Source of the DNA: Streptomyces sp. cf386
GTDB lineage: Bacteria > Actinomycetota > Actinomycetes > Streptomycetales > Streptomycetaceae
Direction of reading: 5' to 3'
Assembly: GCF_900103585.1 (NCBI RefSeq)
Contig: NZ_FNHV01000007.1
Span: forward strand, 412,627 to 476,626
Length of the DNA stretch: 64,000 nt
Positions 16,582 to 24,899 of this stretch are shown here, piece by piece. A program made the position numbers and the translations under genes. Within the stretch, counting starts at the first letter, position 1; each line of letters starts with the position of its first letter. The notes under the pieces are model-generated. The model made no database searches. It was not told the origin of the DNA and was given only the letters and a program-made list of their open reading frames with translations.

Positions 16582-16986
16582 TCACACCTCCTCGGGCTCG
16601 GTGAGCAGCGGGTAGACGCCGTTCTCGTCGTGGTCCTCCCGGCCGGTCACGGGCGGGTTGAAGACACAGATGCAGCGGAAGTCCTCCTTGATCCGCAGCG
16701 TGTGCCTCTCGTGCCCGTCCAGGAGGTACATGGTCCCGGGCGTGATCACATGCATACGCCCGGTCTCGTGGTCGGTCAGCTCGGCCTCGCCCTCCACACA
16801 GACGACGGCCTCGATGTGGTTCGCGTACCACATCGACGTCTCCGTACCCGCGTACAGGATCGTCTCGTGCAGGGAGAAGCCGACCCTCTCCTTGGCGAGG
16901 ACGATGCGTTTGCTCTCCCAGGTGCCGGACGCCGACTTCACGTGCCGGTCGGTGCCTTCAATCTCCTTGAACGAACGCACGATCAC
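16582..16986 (-). CDS. ectC: L-ectoine synthase
   Basis: A 134-residue cupin enzyme that cyclises N-gamma-acetyl-L-2,4-diaminobutyrate to ectoine with loss of water. The cupin metal-site residues of characterised EctC proteins correspond to E59 (NHIEAVVCVEGE), Y87 and H95 (PGTMYLLDGHERH). The GTG at 16986 is used. It lies between ectB, with a 48-nt gap, and ectD, with a 7-nt gap, consistent with one operon. Confidence 0.97.
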   Translation of the reverse strand: MIVRSFKEIEGTDRHVKSASGTWESKRIVLAKERVGFSLHETILYAGTETSMWYANHIEAVVCVEGEAELTDHETGRMHVITPGTMYLLDGHERHTLRIKEDFRCICVFNPPVTGREDHDENGVYPLLTEPEEV

Positions 16987-17034
16987 GGTGCTGCGATGCC
17001 TCCTAGGTGGTGGTGTTCTGGTGTTCTCGACCGC

Positions 17035-18306
17035 TCAGGCGGTCTCGCGGACGGCGCGGGCGAGGACGCTGAGGCCCTCGTCCAGCTCGTCCGGGGTGAT
17101 GGTGAGAGCGGGCAGCAGCTTGACGACCTCGCTCTCCGGGCCGGACGTCTCGATGAGCAGCCCGAGTTCGAAGGCCCGCTGGGCGATCCGGCCGGCCCGC
17201 TGCTTGTCGTGGAACTCCATGCCCCACACCAGGCCGCGGCCCCGGTACTCCTTCACGTCGGCGGGGTTCTCCTCGCAGATCGCGATCAGCCCCTGCTCGA
17301 CCTGCTCGCCGCGCGCCCGGGTCTGCTTCTCCATCGCGTTGCCGTCGGCCCAGTACATCTCCAGGGCGGCGGTCGCGGTGACGAAGGCGGGGTTGTTGCC
17401 GCGGAAGGTGCCGTTGTGCTCGCCCGGCTCCCAGATGTCCAGCTCGGGCTTGAACAGGCACAGCGACATGGGCAGTCCGTAGCCGCTGATGGACTTGGAC
17501 ACGGTGACGATGTCCGGCGTGATCCCGGCCTCCTCGAAGGAGAAGAAGGCGCCGGTCCGACCACACCCCATCTGGATGTCGTCGACGATGAGCAGCATGT
17601 CCTGCCGCTCGCACAGTTCGGCGAGCGCACGCAGCCACTCCGGGCGGGCGACGTTGATGCCGCCCTCGCCCTGCACGGTCTCCACGATCACGGCGGCCGG
17701 CTTGTTGAGCCCGGAGCCCTGGTCCTCCAGGAGCCGCTCGAACCACAGGAAGTCCTCGACCGTGCCGTCGAAGTAGTTGTCGAACGGCATGGGCGTGCCG
17801 TGCACGAGCGGGATGCCGGCGCCGGCGCGCTTGAAGGCGTTGCCGGTCACGGCCAGGGAGCCGAGGGACATCCCGTGGAAGGCGTTGGTGAAGGACACGA
17901 TGGCCTCGCGCCCCTTCACCTTCCGGGCCAGCTTCAGCGCCGACTCCACGGCGTTCGTCCCCGTGGGCCCGGGGAACATGACCTTGTACGGCAGATCGCG
18001 CGGCCGCAGCACCAGGTCCTGGAAGGTCTGCAGGAAGGCCCGCTTGGCGCTGGTGGACATGTCGAGCCCGTGCGTGACGCCGTCCCGCTCCAGGTAGTCG
18101 ATCAACGCTCGTTTGAGGACGGGGTTGTTGTGCCCGTAGTTCAGCGAACCGGCGCCGGCGAAGAAGTCCAGATACTCGTGGCCGTCCTCGTCGTACATGC
18201 GGCTGCCGCGCGCGCGGTCGAAGACGGTGGGCCAGCCGCGGCAGTAGCTGCGCACCTCGGACTCGAGGGTCTCGAAGACGCTGAGGTCGGGCTGGGTGAT
18301 GGTCAC
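17035..18306 (-). CDS. ectB: diaminobutyrate--2-oxoglutarate transaminase
   Basis: A 423-residue class III PLP aminotransferase making L-2,4-diaminobutyrate from aspartate-beta-semialdehyde and glutamate, the first step of ectoine synthesis. Visible features are FFAGAGSLNYGHNNP near the N-terminus, the FPGPTGTNAVE phosphate-binding region, IVDDIQMGCGRTG (Asp to PLP) and the Schiff-base Lys in VTVSKSISGYG. The GTG at 18306 is preceded by GAGGAG 10 nt away. It follows ectA by 32 nt. Confidence 0.97.
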   Translation of the reverse strand: MTITQPDLSVFETLESEVRSYCRGWPTVFDRARGSRMYDEDGHEYLDFFAGAGSLNYGHNNPVLKRALIDYLERDGVTHGLDMSTSAKRAFLQTFQDLVLRPRDLPYKVMFPGPTGTNAVESALKLARKVKGREAIVSFTNAFHGMSLGSLAVTGNAFKRAGAGIPLVHGTPMPFDNYFDGTVEDFLWFERLLEDQGSGLNKPAAVIVETVQGEGGINVARPEWLRALAELCERQDMLLIVDDIQMGCGRTGAFFSFEEAGITPDIVTVSKSISGYGLPMSLCLFKPELDIWEPGEHNGTFRGNNPAFVTATAALEMYWADGNAMEKQTRARGEQVEQGLIAICEENPADVKEYRGRGLVWGMEFHDKQRAGRIAQRAFELGLLIETSGPESEVVKLLPALTITPDELDEGLSVLARAVRETA

Positions 18307-18338
18307 GACGAATCGCTCCTCGTTTGCGTGGGGGGAGG

Positions 18339-18845
18339 TCAGAGGGAGAGGGGACCGATGCGGTACAGGACCTCGGGGTCGTGCGGTCCGTCCGGGAACA
18401 CGCTCGTGGGGAAGAGCACCTCGCGCTCCAGGGCGGCGCCGTGCCGCTCCGCGAAGGAGCCGAACAGCCGCTCGGAGGCGGTGTTGCCGGGGGTGATGGT
18501 GGTCTCGACGCCGGTGATGCCGTACTCGCCGCCGACCCGTGCGACGAGCCCGTCGAGCAGCGCGGCGGCGAGGCCGCGGCCGCGATAGGCGTCGTCCACG
18601 GCCACCTGCCAGACGAGCAGGGTGTGCGGACGCTCGGGCCGTACGTACCCGGTGACGAACCCGACCGGCTCCCCGCGCTCGTCGCGGGCGACGGCCGACG
18701 TGCCGGCGAAGTCCCGGCACCACAGCAGATAGCTGTACGACGAGTTGAGGTCGAGGGCCTTGGAGTCTCTGGCAATCCGCCACAGCGCGGCCCCGTCGGC
18801 CACCGCCGGACGGTCGATTTGCAGGTCTGCTTGTGCGGCAGTCAT
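18339..18845 (-). CDS. ectA: L-2,4-diaminobutyrate acetyltransferase
   Basis: A 168-residue GNAT enzyme acetylating the gamma-amino group of L-2,4-diaminobutyrate. It shows DLNSSYSYLLWCRDF, the family-typical substrate-binding segment, and the acetyl-CoA loop AYRGRGLAAALLDGL. The ETTITPGNTASERLF stretch typical of EctA is also present. The ATG at 18845 is the likely start, although no Shine-Dalgarno sequence precedes it (the upstream bases are AATTCAATTCGC). It is the first gene of the ect operon, with an AT-rich 304-bp region upstream. Confidence 0.96.
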   Translation of the reverse strand: MTAAQADLQIDRPAVADGAALWRIARDSKALDLNSSYSYLLWCRDFAGTSAVARDERGEPVGFVTGYVRPERPHTLLVWQVAVDDAYRGRGLAAALLDGLVARVGGEYGITGVETTITPGNTASERLFGSFAERHGAALEREVLFPTSVFPDGPHDPEVLYRIGPLSL

Positions 18846-19149
18846 GCGAATTGAATTTACCGAGGGAAATTCGAAATTGCATGGCCGGAAGGGGTTACGC
18901 GTGCGGACTGGGTGTGTTATCACGCGGGCGTGAGGAGTGCCGCTTCAGGGGAGCGAAACGCCCCTTTTGGTACCTTAATACCAGGCAAAACGGGCGCGAT
19001 GTGGAACGCGTCACAGCCGTGTAACTCTCACGAGATCTGCCCGAATTCCTCCGGTTGGCGTTCGCGGAATCTTTGCGTTTAGGTCTGGAAAAAGCGGGCA
19101 GAAGAGGATGGGAAGCTGCCCTCGAAAATCTCCAGGAATTACGCGGAAT
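18846..19149. promoter_or_regulatory. ect operon upstream region with inverted repeats
   Basis: 304 bp without a gene, clearly more AT-rich than its surroundings. Two inverted repeats stand out. GAATTT/AAATTC (18853-18872, 8-nt spacer) lies immediately before ectA. GGTA/TACC around CCTTAA (18969-18982) is flanked by TTTT and AAAA, about 125 bp upstream. Either could be an operator or promoter element for osmotic or temperature control of ectABCD. The distal part toward 19149 shows nothing definite. Confidence 0.45.
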
Positions 19150-19677
19150 TCACGCCCCAATAACGCCGTCGATGTGCTCACGCAGAATGTCGGCGTGGCC
19201 GTTGTGCCGCGCGTACTCCTCGATCATGTGAAGGAACACCCACCGCAGACTGACCTCGACCCCGGCCATCGGCTCGTCCCCGATCCGCCCCACACTCTCC
19301 AGCGACCGCCCGGCACACACCTCCCGCCCCCGCGCGATCTCCCGCCGCCAGACGGAGAGTGCCTCGTCGATCCCACGCCGGGGATGCAGGGCGTACCCGG
19401 TCTCCTCCTCGAACACCGGCGGTACGTCCAGCCCGCCCATCACCCGCTGGAACCAGTTCCGCTCACACTCGGCCAGGTGCTGCACGAGCCCGAGCAGCGT
19501 CAGCTGCGACGGCTCGGCGGAGGCGAGCCGCACCTGCGAGTCGTCCAGTCCCGCGCACTTCAGCTCCAGGGTGGCGCGATGGAAGTCGAGCCAGCTTTCG
19601 AGCATGGGGAGTTCGGGCCCGGTGGTGAACGGGATGGGTCTGCCGTCGGGGAGGGCCTGAGGGGTCTCGGTAGCCAT
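19150..19677 (-). CDS. DinB family protein (DUF664)
   Basis: A 175-residue DinB/YfiT-like four-helix bundle of the mycothiol/bacillithiol S-transferase superfamily. Features are the first helix ESWLDFHRATLELKCAGLDDSQV, QLTLLGLVQHLAECERNWF with the first metal-site His, and HMIEEYARHNGHADILRE, which gives the last metal-site His residues. Members conjugate thiols to electrophiles or are uncharacterised. The ATG at 19677 lacks an obvious ribosome-binding site. It is not obviously linked to the ect operon 304 bp away. Confidence 0.85.
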   Translation of the reverse strand: MATETPQALPDGRPIPFTTGPELPMLESWLDFHRATLELKCAGLDDSQVRLASAEPSQLTLLGLVQHLAECERNWFQRVMGGLDVPPVFEEETGYALHPRRGIDEALSVWRREIARGREVCAGRSLESVGRIGDEPMAGVEVSLRWVFLHMIEEYARHNGHADILREHIDGVIGA

Positions 19678-19698
19678 CCGGGAAGCATGGCCCAATCG

Positions 19699-19801
19699 GC
19701 CCGTCCGGGGTTTGAGGACGAGGCCGTTCAGGCCGAAAGCAGGGGTCCGGGGGCGGCAGCCCTCAGGGACGGGACGGGTAGGGGCGGAGGAGGCGAAGGA
19801 A
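19699..19801 (+). repeat. dispersed Streptomyces intergenic repeat, copy 1
   Basis: About 103 bp, containing in order GTCCGG-(G)-TTTGAGGACGAGG, a palindromic GTTCAGGCC block, a GGGGTCCGGGGGCGGCAGCC block and GGGACGGGACGGGTAGGGGC. It is clearly the same element as the stretch at 30022-30124 inside cobB, in the same orientation. From memory this is a repeat found in many copies across Streptomyces genomes, usually between genes, as here. Confidence 0.75.
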
Positions 19802-19821
19802 GTCAGGCCTCGGCCCGACGA

Positions 19822-20922
19822 CTACCGCCAGGCTTCGTCCGCCGCCCGCAGAGAACCCTCCACATCCACGGCCAGCCCCTTCTCCGCCAGCGCAGCGCCC
19901 AGCGCCGCCAGGCTCCCCCGCACAGCCCCCACCGTCGCATCCGCCCCGTAGTGATTGACGCGAATCATCTCCTTGGCCAACGCACCCCCGCCCGCGGCCA
20001 GCGGCAGCCCCGGCTCCGACTCCAGCGCCCGAGCAACCACCTCCGACGCCACCACCCCGGCGGGCGCCCTCAACGTCGTCGCGACCGGCGCCGCCTCCCG
20101 GACGTCGTACACATACGGTTCCAAGCCCCCGCCCAACGCCACCGCCCCGGCCCGAGTGGACAGCGCGGCGACCCGGTGACGGGCCATCACCGCCTCCAGT
20201 CCATCCCCCTCGATCCGCTCGACGCACGCCTCCAGCGCCAGCATCTCCAACTGCGCGGGCGCATGCAGCAGCGCCGCGCGCCCGCCGTCGATCCACCGCT
20301 CCTTCCAGTCCAGCAGCGACAGATACGACCGCCGCGGCGCCCCGGGATTCGCGGCCATCCGCGCCCACGCCCGCTCGCTCACCGACACCGCCGACACTCC
20401 GGCCGGCCCGCCCATCGCCTTTTGCGCCCCGATCACGCACAGGTCCACGCCCCACGCGTCCGGCAGCACCGGCTCGGCCCCGATCGACGCCACCGCGTCC
20501 AGGTAGAACAGCGCCCCGTGCGCCCGCACGACCTCACCGATCTCGGCGACGGGGTTGGTGTTGCCGGTGGCCGCCTCCGCGTGCACCAGGGACACGAAGT
20601 CGATCTCGGGGTGCTCGGCGAGGGCATCCCGGATCTGGTCCGCCGTGACCGCCGTATGGAAGGGCACCGCCAGATCGATCACGGTCGCGCCGCAGTCCCG
20701 CAGCCAGTTCCCGAAGGTCTGCCCGTACGGACCGGTGATCACGTTCAGCGCGGTCGTGCCGGGCCCGGCCGTTCCCCGGATCGCCCCCTCCAGCGGCAGC
20801 AGCGCCTCGCCCTGCATGATCACGACGTCCTGCTCGGTCCCGAGCAGCCGCGCCACCCGGTCCTCGATGGCGGCGAATCGGGCGGCGCTCAGCGGGGCCA
20901 GGTCCAGGAAGGGATGGGTCAC
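19822..20922 (-). CDS. pyridoxal-dependent aminotransferase class V (alanine--glyoxylate/serine--glyoxylate type)
   Basis: A 366-residue class V PLP enzyme. YLDAVASIGAEPV contains the pyridine-binding Asp and GAQKAMGGPAGVS the Schiff-base Lys. QGEALLPLEGAIRG near the N-terminus matches the alanine/serine-glyoxylate aminotransferase branch. The GTG at 20922 is used. The physiological substrate is uncertain. It is divergent from the ABC-transporter operon, with a 183-bp spacer. Confidence 0.85.
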   Translation of the reverse strand: MTHPFLDLAPLSAARFAAIEDRVARLLGTEQDVVIMQGEALLPLEGAIRGTAGPGTTALNVITGPYGQTFGNWLRDCGATVIDLAVPFHTAVTADQIRDALAEHPEIDFVSLVHAEAATGNTNPVAEIGEVVRAHGALFYLDAVASIGAEPVLPDAWGVDLCVIGAQKAMGGPAGVSAVSVSERAWARMAANPGAPRRSYLSLLDWKERWIDGGRAALLHAPAQLEMLALEACVERIEGDGLEAVMARHRVAALSTRAGAVALGGGLEPYVYDVREAAPVATTLRAPAGVVASEVVARALESEPGLPLAAGGGALAKEMIRVNHYGADATVGAVRGSLAALGAALAEKGLAVDVEGSLRAADEAWR

Positions 20923-21042
20923 GACAGGGCTCTCTTCGCTCTCTTCGCTCCGGGGTAGACGATCACGAGAGTAACCGGCCGCTTCGCCGCCCCTTCACGA
21001 TCCCGACTTCTTAGGTCGAACGGCCCCTATACCATCGGTTTG

Positions 21043-21059
21043 GTTTGAGGATCTCAAAC
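21043..21059. promoter_or_regulatory. inverted repeat upstream of the amino-acid ABC operon
   Basis: GTTTGAG-GAT-CTCAAAC is a perfect 7-bp inverted repeat with a 3-nt centre, in an AT-rich patch. It ends 46 bp before the substrate-binding-protein start and lies between divergent genes. It has no T-run, so an operator for a GntR-, MarR- or Lrp-like regulator is more likely than a terminator. The regulator is not in the window. Confidence 0.5.
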
Positions 21060-21105
21060 TTCTCCTTATAATCGGAACCCATAGTTCCCTCACAGGAGGC
21101 TCCCC

Positions 21106-21957
21106 GTGAAGACGACCTTCGGGCGCCGGGCCCGCATTCTGGCCGCCACCACCGCGACGGCCGGGCTGGTGCTCGTGGCCGGCTGCTCCTCCGACGGCGA
21201 CGGCGGCGGTGGTACCAAGACCGCGGCCGGCGGCGTCGAAGTCGTCAAGGCGGGCCAGCTCACCACCTGCACCCACCTGCCGTACCCGCCCTTCCAGTCG
21301 GAGATCGACGGCAAGGTGCAGGGCTTCGACGTCTCCCTCATCGACCTGGTCGCGGACGACCTGGGCGTGAAGCAGTCGATCCTCGACACGCCCTTCGAGA
21401 ACTTCAAGACGGGCGCCTTCCTCAACTCCGGCGAGTGCGACCTCGCCGCCGCCGGCATGACCATCACCGACGAGCGCAAGAAGAACGTCGACTTCTCGGA
21501 CCCGTACTTCGAGGCCACCCAGGCCGTCCTGGTCGACAAGAAGAGCGGCATCTCCTCCTTCGCCGACCTCAAGGGCAAGAAGGTCGGTGCCCAGGCACAG
21601 ACCACCGGCGAGGACTACGCCAAGAGCAAGGGCCTGGACCCGGTCTCCTTCGAGTCCTCCGACGCCGTCATCAACGGCCTGCGCTCCGGTCAGGTCGAGG
21701 CGGTCGTCATCGACTACCCGGTCGTCCAGGGCTGGCTGAAGGACAAGGCCAACGCGGACGCCTTCGAGGTCGCCGAGCAGGTCAACACCGGTGAGCAGTA
21801 CGGCTTCACGGTGAAGAAGGGCAACACCAAGCTCCTCGCCGCCATCAACAAGGCGCTCAAGGAGGCCAAGGCCGACGGCACGTACAAGAAGCTGTACGAG
21901 CAGTGGATCGGCCCCTACGACGAGTCCGCCGCCACCGCCTCGCCCGCCGCCTCCTGA
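21106..21957 (+). CDS. polar amino-acid ABC transporter substrate-binding lipoprotein
   Basis: A 283-residue extracytoplasmic solute-binding protein (SBP_bac_3). A lipoprotein signal peptide ends at the lipobox LVAGC (Cys about 27). Mature-domain landmarks are YPPFQSE, GFDVSLIDLVADDLGV, GECDLAAAGMTITDERKK and DFSDPYFEATQAVLV, typical of glutamate/polar amino-acid binders. The GTG at 21106 has a GGAGG site. It is first in a three-gene operon with its permease and ATPase. Confidence 0.93.
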   Translation: MKTTFGRRARILAATTATAGLVLVAGCSSDGDGGGGTKTAAGGVEVVKAGQLTTCTHLPYPPFQSEIDGKVQGFDVSLIDLVADDLGVKQSILDTPFENFKTGAFLNSGECDLAAAGMTITDERKKNVDFSDPYFEATQAVLVDKKSGISSFADLKGKKVGAQAQTTGEDYAKSKGLDPVSFESSDAVINGLRSGQVEAVVIDYPVVQGWLKDKANADAFEVAEQVNTGEQYGFTVKKGNTKLLAAINKALKEAKADGTYKKLYEQWIGPYDESAATASPAAS

Positions 21958-21960
21958 CCC

Positions 21961-22803
21961 ATGGCCGACACAGACGTACGACTCCAGCCGAAGCAGCCCA
22001 GGAAGAAGGGCCTGACCAGGCGCCAGAAGCGCAGCCTGTCGCGCGGTATCCAGTACGTCGTCTTCGTCGCGGCCGTGATCGCCTTCGCGGTCGCGGCCGA
22101 CTGGGGGCGCCTGAAGAACCAGTTCGCGCAAGGGGACATCGCCAAGGAGATGTTCCCCGACGTCATCACGCTGGCGCTGAAGAACACCGTGCTGTACACC
22201 CTGTCCGGCTTCGCCGTCGGACTGGTGCTCGGCATGGTGATCGCGCTGATGCGGCTGTCGTCCGTGGGGCCGTACCGCTGGCTCGCCGGCGTGTACATCG
22301 AGATCTTCCGCGGCCTGCCCGCCCTGCTGATCTTCATCTTCATCGGCGTCGCCGTGCCGCTGGCCTTCCCGGGCACGGAGATCCCGGGCGGCACCTACGG
22401 CAAGGTCGCGCTCGCGCTCGGCCTGGTCGCGGCGGCGTACATGGCGGAGACGATCCGCGCGGGCATCCAGGCGGTGCCCAAGGGGCAGATGGAGGCGGCG
22501 CGTTCGCTCGGCTTCTCGCCCGCCCGTGCCATGATCTCGATCATCATCCCGCAGGCGTTCCGGATCATCCTCCCGCCGCTGACCAACGAACTCGTCCTGC
22601 TCTTCAAGGACTCCTCGCTGGTGCTGTTCCTCGGCGTGACGCTGGAGGAGCGCGAACTGTCCAAGTTCGGTCGTGACCTGGCCAGCCAGACCGCCAACTC
22701 CACGCCGATCCTGGTCGCGGGCCTGTGCTATCTGCTGGTCACGATCCCGCTCGGCTTCGTCGTACGCCGTATGGAGGCGAAAGCCCAGGAGGCCGTGAAG
22801 TGA
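21961..22803 (+). CDS. amino-acid ABC transporter permease
   Basis: A 280-residue inner-membrane permease of the His/Glu/Gln family with about five transmembrane helices after a basic cytoplasmic N-terminus. The family signature lies in YIEIFRGLPALLIFIFIG. The EAA loop that contacts the ATPase reads GQMEAARSLGFSPARAM. It starts 3 nt after the binding-protein stop, and its own stop overlaps the ATPase GTG (GTGA), so the three subunits are co-translated. Confidence 0.93.
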   Translation: MADTDVRLQPKQPRKKGLTRRQKRSLSRGIQYVVFVAAVIAFAVAADWGRLKNQFAQGDIAKEMFPDVITLALKNTVLYTLSGFAVGLVLGMVIALMRLSSVGPYRWLAGVYIEIFRGLPALLIFIFIGVAVPLAFPGTEIPGGTYGKVALALGLVAAAYMAETIRAGIQAVPKGQMEAARSLGFSPARAMISIIIPQAFRIILPPLTNELVLLFKDSSLVLFLGVTLEERELSKFGRDLASQTANSTPILVAGLCYLLVTIPLGFVVRRMEAKAQEAVK

Positions 22804-23609
22804 CAGAGAAGACCCTTGGCTCCCGACCGGAGATCGAAGTACGCGGCCTGCACAAGTCCTTCGGTGACAACGAGGTGCTGCGCGGCATCGACCTGGAGAT
22901 CAAGCAGGGCGAGGTCGTCTGCGTCATCGGCCCGTCCGGCTCGGGCAAGTCGACGCTGCTGCGCTGTGTGAACCTGCTCGAAGAGCCCAGCGAGGGCCAG
23001 GTCTTCGTCGGCGGCACCGAGCTCACCGACCCGGACGTCGACATCGACGCCGTACGCCGTCGTATCGGCATGGTCTTCCAGCAGTTCAACCTGTTCCCGC
23101 ACGTCACGGTGACCGAGAACCTCACGCTGCCGCAGCGCCGGGTGCTCAGGCGCGACAAGGCGATGGCCGCGAAGGTGGCGGCCGAGAACCTGGAGCGGGT
23201 CGGCCTGTCCGAGAAGGCGTCGGCGTACCCGGCCTCCCTCTCCGGCGGCCAGCAGCAGCGCGTCGCCATCGCGCGGGCACTCGCCATGGGCCCCGACGTG
23301 ATGCTGTTCGACGAGCCGACGTCGGCGCTGGACCCCGAGCTGGTGGGGGACGTCCTCGCCGTCATGCGCATGCTCGCCGACGAGGGCATGACGATGATGG
23401 TCGTCACCCACGAGATGACCTTCGCGCGCGAGGTCGCCGACCGGGTCGTCTTCATGGACGGCGGAGTGATCGTCGAGGACGGCGCCCCCGACCAGGTCAT
23501 CGGCAACCCGCAGCACGAACGCACCCGCCACTTCCTGTCGCGGCTCCTGGACCCGGCGATGGCCGAGGTGGAGGAGGAGACCTCGGACCAGGTGGGCAAG
23601 AGCGACTAG
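22800..23609 (+). CDS. amino-acid ABC transporter ATP-binding protein (GlnQ-like)
   Basis: A 269-residue ABC ATPase energising the neighbouring permease. Walker A is GPSGSGKST, the Q-loop is MVFQQFNLFPH, the signature is LSGGQQQRVAIARAL, Walker B with catalytic Glu is VMLFDEPTSALDPE, and the H-switch is VVTHEM. Length and motifs fit polar amino-acid importers. The GTG at 22800 overlaps the permease stop. The amidohydrolase 20 nt downstream may belong to the same transcript. Confidence 0.95.
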   Translation: MTEKTLGSRPEIEVRGLHKSFGDNEVLRGIDLEIKQGEVVCVIGPSGSGKSTLLRCVNLLEEPSEGQVFVGGTELTDPDVDIDAVRRRIGMVFQQFNLFPHVTVTENLTLPQRRVLRRDKAMAAKVAAENLERVGLSEKASAYPASLSGGQQQRVAIARALAMGPDVMLFDEPTSALDPELVGDVLAVMRMLADEGMTMMVVTHEMTFAREVADRVVFMDGGVIVEDGAPDQVIGNPQHERTRHFLSRLLDPAMAEVEEETSDQVGKSD

Positions 23610-23629
23610 TGGCTCACTAAGGTGCAGAC

Positions 23630-24721
23630 ATGAGCGATGGCGCTGTGCTGCACGTGAAGGGCCGGATCCTCGTCGGGCCGGACGACGTCCGGGACGAGCT
23701 GTGGGTCGTCGACGGCCGGATCTCGTACGACCGTCCCGGCGACGCCCGCGACGTACGGACCGTCGAGGGCTGGGCCCTGCCCGGCCTCGTCGACGCGCAC
23801 TGCCACGTGGGCCTCGGCGCGCACGGTCCCGTCGACGACGACGTGGCGGAGAAGCAGGCCCTGACCGACCGCGAGGCGGGCACCCTGCTTATCCGCGACG
23901 CCGGCTCGCCCTCCGACACCCGCTGGGTCGACGACCGCGAGGACCTGCCGAAGATCATCAGGGCCGGCCGGCACATCGCCCGCACCCGCCGCTACATCCG
24001 CGGCTACGCCCACGAGATCGAGCCGGAGGACCTGGTCGCGTACGTCGCCCAGGAGGCCCGGCGCGGCGACGGCTGGGTCAAGCTGGTCGGCGACTGGATC
24101 GACCGCGACCTCGGGGACCTCGCGCCCACCTGGCCGCGCGAGGCGGTCGAGGCGGGCATCGCGGAGGCCCACCGGCTGGGCGCCCGCGTCACCGCGCACT
24201 GCTTCGCGGAGGACTCCCTCCAAGACCTGGTCGAGGCGGGCATCGACTGCATCGAACACGCCACGGGCCTGACCGAGGACCTGATCCCGCTGTTCGCCGA
24301 GCGCGGGGTGGCGATCGTCCCCACCCTCGTGAACATCGCGACCTTCCCTAACCTGGCCGACGGCGGCGAGGCCAGGTTCCCCCGCTGGTCGGCCCATATG
24401 CGCCGCCTCCACGAACGCCGCTACGACACGGTCCGCTCCGCCTATGACGCCGGCATCCCGGTCTTCGTCGGCACCGACGCGGGCGGTCATCTGCCGCACG
24501 GCCTGGTGGCGGCCGAGGTGGCGGAACTGGTCACCGCGGGCATCCCGGCGATCGACGCCCTCGCCGCGACGACCTGGGCGGCGCGGGCGTGGCTCGGCCG
24601 ACCGGTGCTGGAGGAGGGGGCTGCGGCCGACCTGGTGGTGTACGAGTCCGACCCGCGGGCAGACGTACGGGTGTTGGCGGCGCCGCGACGGGTCGTGCTG
24701 AACGGAAATGTCGTGAGTTGA
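23630..24721 (+). CDS. amidohydrolase family protein (imidazolonepropionase/prolidase-like)
   Basis: A 363-residue TIM-barrel metal-dependent hydrolase. The first metal site is PGLVDAHCHVG; later ligands are RVTAHCF, IDCIEHAT and the catalytic Asp in PVFVGTDAGGH. The N- and C-terminal strands form the composite beta-sandwich (GAAADLVVYESDPRADVRVL). It would hydrolyse a cyclic amide or a peptide-like C-N bond. The start, 20 nt after the amino-acid transporter ATPase, suggests its substrate is imported by that system (inference). Confidence 0.87.
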   Translation: MSDGAVLHVKGRILVGPDDVRDELWVVDGRISYDRPGDARDVRTVEGWALPGLVDAHCHVGLGAHGPVDDDVAEKQALTDREAGTLLIRDAGSPSDTRWVDDREDLPKIIRAGRHIARTRRYIRGYAHEIEPEDLVAYVAQEARRGDGWVKLVGDWIDRDLGDLAPTWPREAVEAGIAEAHRLGARVTAHCFAEDSLQDLVEAGIDCIEHATGLTEDLIPLFAERGVAIVPTLVNIATFPNLADGGEARFPRWSAHMRRLHERRYDTVRSAYDAGIPVFVGTDAGGHLPHGLVAAEVAELVTAGIPAIDALAATTWAARAWLGRPVLEEGAAADLVVYESDPRADVRVLAAPRRVVLNGNVVS

Positions 24722-24899
24722 GCCGGCCGCCCGGCCTGTGACTGTCACTGTGACTGTGGAGAACGTGCGTGCCCCGTGGTTCGAAAACCTGCACGGGAAA
24801 CACACGTAGGGGTGAACTCCCGTCAGGGTGCTGACCAGGCATCCCGCATGCGCGATTCTTGCCGGGTCCCGAGCAAGTCTCCTCCGAGGGGTCCCCACC
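24722..24899 (+). promoter_or_regulatory. structured-looking leader upstream of the LAETG-anchored protein gene
   Basis: 178 bp. Contains a short ACTGT-rich direct repeat at about 24740-24758. A CCCGTG...CACGGG inverted repeat (24773-24797, 13-nt loop) follows, then a purine-rich GGGAAAC and GTAGGGGTGAAC stretch. The layout resembles a structured 5' UTR. I could not match it to the cyclic-di-AMP or another known riboswitch, so it stays unassigned. Confidence 0.3.

Noticed and set aside
16546..18588. A 680-codon plus-strand frame over ectB/ectC
   Set aside because: Antisense shadow of unmistakable ect genes, no domain, no ribosome-binding site.
15672..18845. The ect operon as a novel system
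   Set aside because: All four products are classical ectoine/hydroxyectoine enzymes with intact key residues.
24722..24899. Cyclic-di-AMP (ydaO) riboswitch upstream of the LAETG protein
   Set aside because: Some short purine-rich similarities, but the conserved core segments could not be lined up in order. Left as an unassigned leader.
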